From Streptomyces sp. MMG1533 (lineage in GTDB: Bacteria > Actinomycetota > Actinomycetes > Streptomycetales > Streptomycetaceae): a stretch of DNA of 64,000 nucleotides. Under the pieces are notes generated by a model that saw nothing but the letters and a program-made list of their open reading frames with translations, had not been told where the DNA came from and searched no databases. The position numbers were made by a program, and so were the translations under genes. The number at the start of each line of letters is the position of its first letter. Position 1 is the first letter of the stretch. Location: contig NZ_LGDG01000210.1 of NCBI RefSeq assembly GCF_001279775.1, forward strand, positions 1 through 64,000. Direction: 5' to 3'. This document shows, piece after piece, positions 1-7,769 of this stretch.

Positions 1-105
1 TGTGCGTTGGCCCGGTGTGCGTTGGCCCGGTGTGCGTTGGCCCGGTGTGCGTTGGCCCGGTGTGCGTTGGCCCGGTGTGCGTTGGCCCGGTGTGCGTTGT
101 CCGGC
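1..105. repeat. 15-bp tandem repeat at window edge
   Basis: Six perfect copies of TGTGCGTTGGCCCGG fill positions 1-90, followed by a diverged seventh copy to about 105. The array starts at the window edge, so it may be longer. The unit length is a multiple of three, so an ORF reads through it as a five-residue repeat (RWPGV), but nothing indicates it is translated. It lies upstream of the membrane-protein gene at 178. Confidence 0.95.
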
Positions 106-165
106 GGACAGCCTAGAGATCAGTAAGAGCGGGTGTGCGGGCACCCCACCCGCCACGACCTCCCC

Positions 166-171
166 TACAGT
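166..171 (+). promoter_or_regulatory. -10 element for a probable leaderless transcript
   Basis: TACAGT sits six bases before the GTG at 178 and no Shine-Dalgarno sequence is visible. In Streptomyces this spacing is typical of leaderless mRNAs whose 5' end is the start codon. A convincing -35 was not found. The role is inferred from spacing only. Confidence 0.45.
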
Positions 172-177
172 CGCTTT

Positions 178-1029
178 GTGCTCTTTGGAATGGTGTGCGC
201 ACTTGGTGCCGCGGTCTGCTTCGGTACGGCGACGGTGTTGCAGGCGATGGCGGCGCGGGCGGCGGACAACGGCGAGGGCGGGGAGGCTGCGCTGTTTCTG
301 CGGGCGGTCCGGCAATGGCGGTATCTGGCCGGACTGGCGCTGGACGGGCTGGGGTTCCTGTTGCAGGTCGCCGCGCTGCGGTCGATCCCGATCTACGCGG
401 TCGGCGCGGCGCTGGCGTCGAGTCTCGCGGTGACGGCGGTGGTCGCGGCGCGGGTGCTGCGGGTTCGGCTGAGCGGGCGGGAGTGGGGTGCCGTGGGTGT
501 GGTGTGCGCGGGGCTCGCATTGTTGGGGATCGCGTCCGGGACGGAGGGGGACCGCAGCGGACCGACGGCGTTGGAGTACGCGTTGCTCGGGGTGGCGCTG
601 GCGGTATTGCTGCTCGGGCTGGCCGGGGGACGGCTGCCGGAGCGGGGGCGGGCCGGGTTGCTCGGGCTGGGGGCCGGGTTCGGGTTCGGGGTGGTCGAGG
701 TGGCGGTACGGCTGATCGACTCGGCCGCACTCCCGGACCTGGTGCGCGATCCGGCGGCGTACGCCCTGCTGCTGGGCGGCGCGGCGGCGTTTCTGTCCCT
801 GACCTCGGCGCTGCGCACGGGCTCGGTCACAGCCGCCACCGCCGGCATGGTGATCGGCGAGACGGTCGGACCGGCGGCGGTGGGTGTGATCTGGCTCGGA
901 GACCGCACCCGGGAGGGCTTGGCATGGGTGGCGGTGCTGGGGTTCCTCATCGCGGTGGTCGGGGCGTTGGCCCTGGCCCGGTTCGGAGAGGCGCCGGCAC
1001 CGGCACCGGTGTCCGCCGACGCGGCGTGA
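178..1029 (+). CDS. DMT/EamA-type multi-pass membrane protein
   Basis: A 283-residue protein, almost entirely hydrophobic, with about nine predicted membrane helices and short polar loops. The N-terminal run (ALGAAVCFGTATVLQAMAAR) and the small-residue-rich helices match the drug/metabolite transporter superfamily as annotated in Streptomyces. The substrate cannot be deduced, and many family members have no known transport function. GTG 178 was chosen because a TACAGT -10 lies six bases upstream and because family members usually begin with a short residue stretch before the first helix. ATG 190 is the alternative; neither has a clear ribosome site. The C-terminus is a short Ala/Pro tail. No operon partner: the next 680 bases carry no intact gene. 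Confidence 0.8.
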   Translation: MLFGMVCALGAAVCFGTATVLQAMAARAADNGEGGEAALFLRAVRQWRYLAGLALDGLGFLLQVAALRSIPIYAVGAALASSLAVTAVVAARVLRVRLSGREWGAVGVVCAGLALLGIASGTEGDRSGPTALEYALLGVALAVLLLGLAGGRLPERGRAGLLGLGAGFGFGVVEVAVRLIDSAALPDLVRDPAAYALLLGGAAAFLSLTSALRTGSVTAATAGMVIGETVGPAAVGVIWLGDRTREGLAWVAVLGFLIAVVGALALARFGEAPAPAPVSADAA

Positions 1030-1708
1030 GGGACAGACGGGGGCGAAGACGGCTCCCGCCGAGGGAACCAGAACACCGCCCAGCCCCGCGCCCGACCTTG
1101 GGCCCTCTCCCCCTCACCTCACCCCCTCGCCTCTCCCCCCTCACCTCACCCCGTCGACAGCCGCCGTGATCCCGTCCCACTGCCCGGCGCGCCCGACCGT
1201 CCCTGACCTCCAACGCGAGGTCCGCCGTCTCGATCGCCTCCTTCGGCGGATGTCGTCCGTGCCGCGGAGGTCGGCGACCACCTGTCCGAGCCTCGCCGCA
1301 CCCCGGGGACGTCGACACAGGTCGGCTCGCGCTGCGGGGACTCGAACAGGGACATGAAGTCCCACACCGCGAACACGCGGTGCGTCATGAACGTCGCCAT
1401 GCGTTCCCGGCTGCTTATCCGCCGGCAAAGGAGATGAGCGGAAACTTGTTTTCTTGCGGGTTCGATATCGACCCGAGCCCGGTCCATTCCCTCGTGACGC
1501 ATATTCCAGTCGTATCTGGACATGGAGCCTGGGCCGGGGAGGCGATCGCGCAGCTCCCGTCAACTTCCCGGCAGGTACTTCCGTGAATTCGATGAAAGTT
1601 ACCCGCAGTACCACCGACACAAGAGCCCAAGGCCGCCGAAAGGGCTATAAAGAGCCATGTTCCGGACAGCCGAAAAACTTCGTTGAATCTTTGAACGGAC
1701 CCGGCCTT
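1030..1708. other. 680-bp gap with decayed coding DNA and a leader region
   Basis: No intact gene is visible. About 1080-1165 is a C/T-rich low-complexity run. About 1277-1405 carries a relic on the minus strand, listed separately. From about 1590 to 1700 the sequence is less GC-rich and codon bias is lost, with A/T-rich words such as GGGCTATAAAG, so this is probably the leader or promoter region of the operon starting at 1709. ORFs through this stretch in several frames have unconvincing composition. Confidence 0.6.
1277..1405 (-). pseudogene. Relic of a DUF3050-like protein
   Basis: On the minus strand a stretch of about 43 residues reads RERMATFMTHRVFAVWDFMS and continues with SLFESPQRE and TCVDVP. 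This resembles the N-terminal part of DUF3050 proteins, whose hallmark is a hxFAVWDFMSLLKxLQxxLTCVxVPW stretch. The match ends after TCVDVP; downstream the frame is not family-like, and no start region or remaining domain is present. Recognition is from memory of the family pattern. The piece is best read as a decayed gene fragment beside the aminobenzoate operon. It might alternatively be the conserved end of a shorter unknown gene, but no ribosome site or complete frame supports that. Confidence 0.55.
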
Positions 1709-2305
1709 ATGTGCGTACTCGACAGGGTGACCAGTAATCCCGTCACCGTCACCGTGGCCTATCACGTGGCGCCGGGCCACGAGGGAGACTTTCACTCCTG
1801 GGGGTGGGCCATGCTGGCCGCGAGCGCGCAGCAGCCTGGCTTCCTGGGGGGTGGCGTCCTTGTCGACGGAGAGGCGGAGTGGCATGTCGTCTATCGCTTC
1901 GCCAGCGAAGGCACCGCCCTGGCCTGGGAAAACTCCACCACCCGCAGACAGTGGGACCTTCGCGCGGAGCCGGTCGCCCGGAAGACGGGCCGCCGGAGCG
2001 TCCGGGGCGCGAAGGCGTGGTTCGACGCCCAGGCAGACCGGCCCGCCGCGCCGCCGGCCCCTCCGTCGAAATGGAAACTGTGGTTTGTGAATATGAGCGC
2101 CGTGTTCCCGCCGGTGCTTCTGTTCAATCTGATTGTGTTGCCCTATCTCGGCGACCTCAATCCGTTCGTCCGTACGCTGCTGTTGTGTCTGTGCGTGACG
2201 GCTCTCGTCACCTGGATTCTGATGCCGCGCCTTCAGCGTTTCTTCAAGAAATGGCTGTATCCACCGCTCCAGGCGCTCCGCGGACGACACAAACGGACCG
2301 CGTAG
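1709..2305 (+). CDS. Antibiotic-biosynthesis-monooxygenase-fold protein with membrane anchor
   Basis: A 198-residue protein in two parts. Residues 10-110 look like the dimeric ferredoxin-like ABM fold: VTVTVAYHVAPGHEGDFHSW opens it and the pattern of strands and a Trp-rich helix continues to about residue 110. Residues 125-180 begin with KWKLWFVNMSAVFP and hold two hydrophobic helices separated by a short loop, the layout of the COG3224 class of ABM proteins. The chemistry is unknown; ABM domains can be cofactor-free oxygenases, heme enzymes or binding proteins. It precedes pabAB by 30 bases in the same direction and is probably the first gene of the operon. ATG 1709 lacks a good ribosome site. 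In-frame ATG 1592 would add 39 residues of non-coding-like composition and was not preferred. Confidence 0.7.
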   Translation: MCVLDRVTSNPVTVTVAYHVAPGHEGDFHSWGWAMLAASAQQPGFLGGGVLVDGEAEWHVVYRFASEGTALAWENSTTRRQWDLRAEPVARKTGRRSVRGAKAWFDAQADRPAAPPAPPSKWKLWFVNMSAVFPPVLLFNLIVLPYLGDLNPFVRTLLLCLCVTALVTWILMPRLQRFFKKWLYPPLQALRGRHKRTA

Positions 2306-2335
2306 GCCAGAGAACGACGCAAGGGAGGTGGGCGG

Positions 2336-4600
2336 GTGAAGACCCTGCTCATCGACAATTACGACTCGTACACGTACAACCTGTTCCAGCTGATCGCCGA
2401 GGTCAACGGCGAGGAGCCGGTGGTGATCCTCAATGACACCCCCGGCGACTTGATTCCGGATCTTGCGGAATTCGACAACGTGGTGGTGTCGCCGGGCCCG
2501 GGGCACCCGGCGCAGGTCCGCGACTTCGGCATCAGCGCCCGAATGCTGGCCGAGTCCCCGGTGCCCGTCCTGGGCGTCTGCCTGGGCCACCAGGGCATCG
2601 CCCTCGCGGAGCGCGGCCGGGTGGGACCGGCCCCGGAGCCCCGGCACGGGCATCTGACCTCCGTACGGCACGACGGGCAGGACCTGTTCCAGGGGGTGCC
2701 GCAGGGCTTCACCGCGGTCCGCTACCACTCGCTGGCCGTGCGCGAGCCGCTGCCCGACACGCTGGAGGCCACCGCGTGGGCCGAGGACGGTGTACTGATG
2801 GGGCTGCGGCACCGCACCCGGCCCCTGTGGGGCGTGCAGTTCCACCCGGAGTCCGTCCTGACCGAGCACGGCCACCGCATGCTCGTGAACTTCCGCAACC
2901 TCACGGCGGAACGGGCCCGCAAGCTGCGCACGAAGAACACGGCCGTACCCCCGGCCGAGGCGGCGATCCCTCGCCCGCCGGCCGCCGCGGCATCGACGAC
3001 CACCACGAAGCCGTCCGCCACGGACACACCGCCGCCCTCCCGCGTGTCCATCCCCCGCCCCCGACGTTCCGGCGGCCCCTCCTACCGGCTGCACACCCGC
3101 CGTATCGCCGGAGCGGTCGACGCGGAGGCGGCCTTCACGCGGATGTACGCCGCCGCCGAGCGGGCGTTCTGGCTTGACAGTTCGCTGGTCGAGCCGGGCC
3201 GGTCGCGGTTCTCGTTCTTCGGGGACGGCAGCGGGCCACTCGCCGAGTTCGTGCGGTACGACGTCGGTACCGGGCGCTGCGAGATCGAGCGGGCGGGGCG
3301 GCCGCCGCGCAAGGTCACGGCGAGCGTCTTCGACTACCTGAAACGGCAGTTGGCCAACCGGCGTGTGGACGCCACCGGACTGCCCTTCGACTTCACCGGC
3401 GGCTACGTCGGCTACTTCGGCTACGAGACGAAGGCCGACTGCGGCTCACCGAACCGATACTCCTCCGACGTACCGGACGCCTGCTGGCTGTTCGCCGACC
3501 GGCTGATCGCGGTCGACCACCAGGAGGGCTTCACCTACGCGGTCTGCCTGGCGGAGGACACCCCGCAGGCCGCGCGGGAGGCCACGGACTGGCTGGACGG
3601 CACGCTCGCCCGACTCACCTGTGTCGGATCCGACATGAGCCCTGCCGTCGAGGCGCCGACCCGGTCCGCGCCGGCCCCCGAGCCGGACCTCCTCGCCGCC
3701 GAGCCCTGGCTGGTGCGCGACCGGGCGACCTACCTCGCGGACATCGAGGCCTGCCGACGGGAGCTGCGGGCGGGCACCAGCTACGAGATCTGTCTGACCG
3801 ACGCCGCCCGCTTACCCGCCCCGCCCGACTCCTACGACTTCTACCGGGTCCTGCGGCGCGTCAACCCGGCACCGTACGCGGCCTTCCTGCGGTTCAAGGA
3901 GCTCGACGTGGCGGGCTCCTCCCCCGAGCGTTTCCTGCGGATCAGCCGGGACGGCGTCGCCGAGGCCAGACCCATCAAGGGCACCGCGCCTCGCGGCGAC
4001 GGGCCGGAGGAGGACGCCCGGCTCAGGGACGCGCTCGCGGCGGACGCCAAGACCCGCGCCGAGAACCTGATGATCGTCGACCTGCTCCGCAACGACCTGG
4101 GCCGGGTCTGCCGGACCGGGACGGTACGGGTCTCCCGGCTGATGGCCACCGAGACCTACGCCACCGTCCACCAGCTCGTGTCCACCGTCGAGGGCCGGTT
4201 GCGCGAGGGCACGGACGCGGTGGACTGCGTGCGCGCCTGCTTTCCCGGCGGTTCCATGACCGGCGCGCCGAAGCTGCGCACCATGGAGATCATCGACTCG
4301 CTGGAGACCGAGGCCCGTGGCGTCTACTCCGGAGCACTCGGCTATCTGGGGTGCGGCGGCGGCGCGGATCTCAGCATCGTGATCCGTACGGCCGTACTCG
4401 CCGACGGGCTGATGCAGTTGGGCGCGGGCGGGGCGATCGTCCTCGACTCGGATCCGGTCGCGGAGTACGACGAGATGCTGCTGAAGACGGCCGCGCAGAT
4501 GCGGGCGCACCGGGAGCACACGGTCGCCCGGATCCGGGAGCAGCGGGAGCGGATCGACACCCCGATGCCGAAGACCGTCACCGAGGAGCCCGCCCGATGA
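2336..4600 (+). CDS. pabAB: Fused aminodeoxychorismate synthase (PabA-PabB)
   Basis: This 754-residue fusion converts chorismate and glutamine to 4-amino-4-deoxychorismate, the precursor of 4-aminobenzoate. Residues 1-195 are a class I glutamine amidotransferase: LLIDNYDSYTYNLF at the N-terminus, nucleophile Cys82 in GVCLGHQ, and the His/Glu pair in VQFHPES. A Pro/Thr/Ala-rich linker follows to about 245. The rest is a chorismate-binding domain. It carries PIKGT rather than the PIAGT of anthranilate synthase; the Lys is the PabB hallmark, so tryptophan or phenazine-type enzymes are less likely. The GATase-first order matches PabAB of Streptomyces secondary metabolism. GTG 2336 follows an AGGGAGG ribosome site. 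Its stop overlaps the next ATG, and a PabC-like gene lies at the end of the same operon, so this copy probably supplies a specialised product rather than folate. Confidence 0.92.
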   Translation: MKTLLIDNYDSYTYNLFQLIAEVNGEEPVVILNDTPGDLIPDLAEFDNVVVSPGPGHPAQVRDFGISARMLAESPVPVLGVCLGHQGIALAERGRVGPAPEPRHGHLTSVRHDGQDLFQGVPQGFTAVRYHSLAVREPLPDTLEATAWAEDGVLMGLRHRTRPLWGVQFHPESVLTEHGHRMLVNFRNLTAERARKLRTKNTAVPPAEAAIPRPPAAAASTTTTKPSATDTPPPSRVSIPRPRRSGGPSYRLHTRRIAGAVDAEAAFTRMYAAAERAFWLDSSLVEPGRSRFSFFGDGSGPLAEFVRYDVGTGRCEIERAGRPPRKVTASVFDYLKRQLANRRVDATGLPFDFTGGYVGYFGYETKADCGSPNRYSSDVPDACWLFADRLIAVDHQEGFTYAVCLAEDTPQAAREATDWLDGTLARLTCVGSDMSPAVEAPTRSAPAPEPDLLAAEPWLVRDRATYLADIEACRRELRAGTSYEICLTDAARLPAPPDSYDFYRVLRRVNPAPYAAFLRFKELDVAGSSPERFLRISRDGVAEARPIKGTAPRGDGPEEDARLRDALAADAKTRAENLMIVDLLRNDLGRVCRTGTVRVSRLMATETYATVHQLVSTVEGRLREGTDAVDCVRACFPGGSMTGAPKLRTMEIIDSLETEARGVYSGALGYLGCGGGADLSIVIRTAVLADGLMQLGAGGAIVLDSDPVAEYDEMLLKTAAQMRAHREHTVARIREQRERIDTPMPKTVTEEPAR

Positions 4601-4650
4601 CGACCGCCGCCGACCGTCACGGAGAAGCCCACCCGATGACGAGCCCCCGT
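4573..4650 (+). repeat. 39-bp duplication of a ribosome site and start codon
   Basis: Positions 4573-4611 and 4612-4650 are near-identical copies. Each contains GACCGTCAC, a GAGGAG or GAGAAG ribosome-site-like word and CCCGATGACGA. The first ATG (4597) overlaps the pabAB stop; the second (4636) is in the same frame 13 codons later. The duplication therefore gives the ligase gene two equivalent initiation sites. Confidence 0.85.
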
Positions 4651-6180
4651 CCCACGCTCCCCTCGGCCGGTCCCATGCCCTCCCCGCCCGACGCGGACGT
4701 CCCCGGCAACATCGCCGCGTATCTCTCCGGCCTCGCGGAGCGGCGCGGGTGGACCGGGCGGGCCGCCTTCCACCAGGGCCACCGGGTCTGGACGCACGGC
4801 GAGGTGCACGCTCTCGCGGCCCGCGCGGCCGGTGTGCTCGCCGAGCACGGTGTGCGCCCCGGCAACCGGGTGCTGCTCGCCCTGCCCGACGGGATCGCCT
4901 GGGTGACGGCCTTCCTCGCCACCGCCCGGCTCGGGGCGGTGGCGGTCCTGGTCAACCCCGAACTCCCCGCGGTCGAACACACGTTCATGGCCGAGGACAC
5001 CGAGGCGGTGCTGTGCGTGACCGGACCGGGCCTGGAGGACCGTTTCAGCGACCGGGCCCGCCTCGGCGCCGACCAGTTCCTCGCGTTCACCCCGGCCACC
5101 GACCCGGCACCGGCGCATCCGGTCGACGCGCACACCCCGCTGTACGTCCAGTACACCTCCGGCACGACGGGCCGCCCCAAGGGTGTCGTGCACACGCACG
5201 GCGACACGAGGGCGTACCACGACCTGATCGGGCAGCGGGTGCTGCGGATCACCCAGGACGACGTCACGCTGTCGGTGTCGAAGCTGTACTTCGCGTACGG
5301 CTTCGGCAACGCCTTCGTCTTCCCGCTGTTCTCGGGGTCGTCGGCCGTGCTGGTGGACCGGCGACCGACCCCGGCCGCCGTCGACGAGCTGATCGCCCGG
5401 CACCGGGTGACGCTGCTGTACTCCGTGCCGTCGGCGTACGCCGCGCTGGTGGCCGACCGGGGCAGCGGCCACGACGCCTGCTTCGCCTCGGTACGCGCCG
5501 CGGTGTCGGCCGGCGAGGGCATGCCGACCGAGCTCGGGAGGCAGGCCGCCGAACTGCTCGGCGCGCCGGTGCTGGAGCAGATCGGCTCCACCGAGGCGGG
5601 GCACGCGTTCTGCGCCAACAGCCACGAGCACAACCATCCCGGCACGGTCGGCCGTCCGGTGCCCGGCTTCGAGGTGGAGTTGCGGGACCGTGACGGGCGA
5701 CCGGTGCCGGACGGGGCGGAGGGCGAACTGTGGGTGCGCGGGCCGACGGTGACGCCCGGCTATCTGAACCGGCCCGAGGAGACGGCCCGCGCCCTGGCCG
5801 GCGGCTGGCTGGCCACCCGGGACCGGGCGCGCCGTGAACCGGACGGCAGCTACCGGCATCTGGGCCGCAGCGACGACATGGAGATGGTCGGCGGCATCAC
5901 CGTCTCCCCGCTGGAGGTGGAGGCCGTACTGCGGACGCATCCGGCGGTGCGGGAGGTCGCGGTCGCGGCCGTGCGGGACGGGCGCGGTTTCAGCAGGCTG
6001 CGTGCCTTCGTCGTGCCGATGGCAGCGCCGCCGACCGGTCTGGAGGACGACCTGATCCGGCTGGCGCGGGAGCACCTGGCCGCCTTCAGGGTCCCCCGCA
6101 GCGTCAGCCTCGTCCCGTCCCTGCCGCGCACCCCGACCGGAAAGCTCCGCCGTCACCTGGTCCGCAGGGGCGCGTGGTGA
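4597..6180 (+). CDS. Benzoate-CoA-ligase-like adenylate-forming enzyme
   Basis: A 527-residue class I adenylate-forming enzyme that probably activates an aromatic acid as acyl-AMP and transfers it to CoA. P-loop YTSGTTGRPKGVVHTH is near residue 190, the SKLYFAYGFGNAF stretch and the IGSTEAGHAF core motif follow, and the C-terminal lid ends in PTGKLRR with the catalytic Lys. The FAYG(F/L)GN motif is characteristic of benzoate-CoA ligases, which fits 4-aminobenzoate supplied by pabAB and pabC as substrate. That assignment is inference; benzoate or hydroxybenzoate are possible. ATG 4597 overlaps the pabAB stop (ATGA) with GAGGAG eight bases upstream. ATG 4636, inside a duplicated initiation region, would shorten the protein by 13 residues. 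Unusually, HxH-rich NSHEHNHPGTVG follows the core motif. Confidence 0.88.
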   Translation: MTTAADRHGEAHPMTSPRPTLPSAGPMPSPPDADVPGNIAAYLSGLAERRGWTGRAAFHQGHRVWTHGEVHALAARAAGVLAEHGVRPGNRVLLALPDGIAWVTAFLATARLGAVAVLVNPELPAVEHTFMAEDTEAVLCVTGPGLEDRFSDRARLGADQFLAFTPATDPAPAHPVDAHTPLYVQYTSGTTGRPKGVVHTHGDTRAYHDLIGQRVLRITQDDVTLSVSKLYFAYGFGNAFVFPLFSGSSAVLVDRRPTPAAVDELIARHRVTLLYSVPSAYAALVADRGSGHDACFASVRAAVSAGEGMPTELGRQAAELLGAPVLEQIGSTEAGHAFCANSHEHNHPGTVGRPVPGFEVELRDRDGRPVPDGAEGELWVRGPTVTPGYLNRPEETARALAGGWLATRDRARREPDGSYRHLGRSDDMEMVGGITVSPLEVEAVLRTHPAVREVAVAAVRDGRGFSRLRAFVVPMAAPPTGLEDDLIRLAREHLAAFRVPRSVSLVPSLPRTPTGKLRRHLVRRGAW

Positions 6181-6203
6181 CCATGGCCGAAAGGAAGGGC
6201 CTC

Positions 6204-7769
6204 ATGCCCGAACAACCCCTGCTCACCGACCGCGGGTTCTATCTCGGACCGCTGTTCCGGCGGGCGGCCGACCGCCACGGGGCCGTCTTCGTCACCCTGG
6301 ACCGGCCCCTGGACGTCAACCCGTCGCTCGGGGTCGACCTGAGCTATCCGGTGCTCGCCGAGGTCGTCGAGGAGCTGTCGGGCCGGCTGTGGGAGGCCGG
6401 GGTACGTCCCTCGGAACAGGTGGTCGTGCACAAGACGGACAACGTTGACATCATGCTGCTGACCTGCGCGGTCTCCCGGATCGGAGCCGTGCCGGTGCTG
6501 CTCTCGCCCGCCCTGGCCGGTCCCGTCGTGGGACAGTTGCTGGCGCGGCTGCAGCGGCCCTGGCTGATCACCGACCGGGCGAAGCTGGACGGCCCGCTGG
6601 GGGACGTCGACCTGTCCGGGCTCGTGCGGAGCACCCTCTCCGTGGACGACGCTCCCGGCGCCGTGCCCCTGGAGAAGTACGCCGGCGCCGAGCCGCCCGC
6701 GCCGGTACGGCTCCACCCCCGGGAACCCGCGCTGATCACCCACAGTTCGGGCACCACCGGCGTCCCCAAGCTCGCCGTGCACTGCGCGCGGACCATGTGG
6801 AACCGGCTGGTACCGCAGCAGGCGATGGGCTGGCCCACGCGGGGCGAGACCGCGGCGCTGCACATGTCGTTCGTGCACTCGCGTTTCTACCATCTGCTCG
6901 GTGTACTGCTGCACTTCGGCAGTCCGCTGGTGCTGATCACCGACCCGTACCCGGCGACCGTCGGGCCGCTGCTGGTGCGGCACCGGCCCGGGATCGTGGA
7001 GACGCATCCCAACACCTTCGTGCTGTGGGAGGAGTTGGTCGACGCGCCGGGGGCACCGCTGTCGCGGGTCAAGGCGTACGGCTCCACGTTCGACGCGATC
7101 CATCCGCGGACCGTACGGCGCCTGCTGGGCGCCTCGAAACGGCGTACGCCTTGGCTGGTCCAGTTGTACGGGCAGAGCGAGACGGGGCCGGTCGCGTTCC
7201 AGTGGTTCACCCGGCGCGGTGCCGCTCGCTCGGACGGCCGCCGGGTCGGCATCGGGATACCGGGGTTCACCCGGGTCCGGGTCACCGACGCCGACGGCAG
7301 ACGGGTGGCGCCCGGGACGGAAGGCCGGATCGAGGCCCGTACCAGGGGGCTGATCCTCACCTACCTCGGGGCGCGGGAGCAGTACGGGCGCCAACTCGAC
7401 CGCGGTTGGTGGCAGATGGGCGACATGGGGTACCGCAGCCGTCTGGGTGTCCTGCATCTGATCGACCGTGAGATCGACCGGATCGACTCGGTGCACAGCA
7501 ATCTGGAGGTCGAGGACGTGCTGATGTCCCGGCTGGAGGAACTGCGGGAGGTCGTCATCGTGCCCGGCGCGGGCCGGGAGCCGGTGCCGGTGGTGTGCGT
7601 GCGTGGCGAGCGACCGCTGGACGCGGAGCGCTGGCGGGAGGCCACGGCCGATCTGCCGGCCATGGCCGAACCGCGGCAGTGGCGGTTCGAGGACCTGCCG
7701 ATGACCGCCACGTGGAAGGTGAAGCGGGTGGAGATCACCCGCATGCTGGCCGAGGGCGCGCGCACGTGA
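6204..7769 (+). CDS. Second adenylate-forming ligase, substrate unknown
   Basis: A 521-residue class I adenylate-forming enzyme, clearly diverged from its upstream neighbour. Visible motifs are ITHSSGTTGVPKLAVH (P-loop), LYGQSETG (core), a WWQMGDMG lid hinge and a C-terminal TWKVKR carrying the likely catalytic Lys. The aromatic-acid signature of the upstream ligase is absent, so it probably activates a different acid, possibly a fatty or amino acid to be joined to the aminobenzoyl unit. This is inference. ATG 6204 was chosen because AAGGAAGG lies five bases upstream. GTG 6177 and ATG 6183 are in-frame alternatives, and GTG 6177 would overlap the previous stop. Its own stop overlaps the monooxygenase start (GTGA). 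Two unlike ligases and no carrier protein suggest direct CoA-ester or amide chemistry. Confidence 0.82.
   Translation: MPEQPLLTDRGFYLGPLFRRAADRHGAVFVTLDRPLDVNPSLGVDLSYPVLAEVVEELSGRLWEAGVRPSEQVVVHKTDNVDIMLLTCAVSRIGAVPVLLSPALAGPVVGQLLARLQRPWLITDRAKLDGPLGDVDLSGLVRSTLSVDDAPGAVPLEKYAGAEPPAPVRLHPREPALITHSSGTTGVPKLAVHCARTMWNRLVPQQAMGWPTRGETAALHMSFVHSRFYHLLGVLLHFGSPLVLITDPYPATVGPLLVRHRPGIVETHPNTFVLWEELVDAPGAPLSRVKAYGSTFDAIHPRTVRRLLGASKRRTPWLVQLYGQSETGPVAFQWFTRRGAARSDGRRVGIGIPGFTRVRVTDADGRRVAPGTEGRIEARTRGLILTYLGAREQYGRQLDRGWWQMGDMGYRSRLGVLHLIDREIDRIDSVHSNLEVEDVLMSRLEELREVVIVPGAGREPVPVVCVRGERPLDAERWREATADLPAMAEPRQWRFEDLPMTATWKVKRVEITRMLAEGART

Noticed and set aside
2336..4600. Anthranilate synthase or PhzE-type enzyme
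   Set aside because: PIKGT rather than PIAGT, GATase-first order and the PabC-like neighbour favour aminodeoxychorismate synthase.
4342..6156. 604-residue minus-strand ORF
   Set aside because: Antisense to the benzoate-CoA-type ligase, whose motifs are intact.
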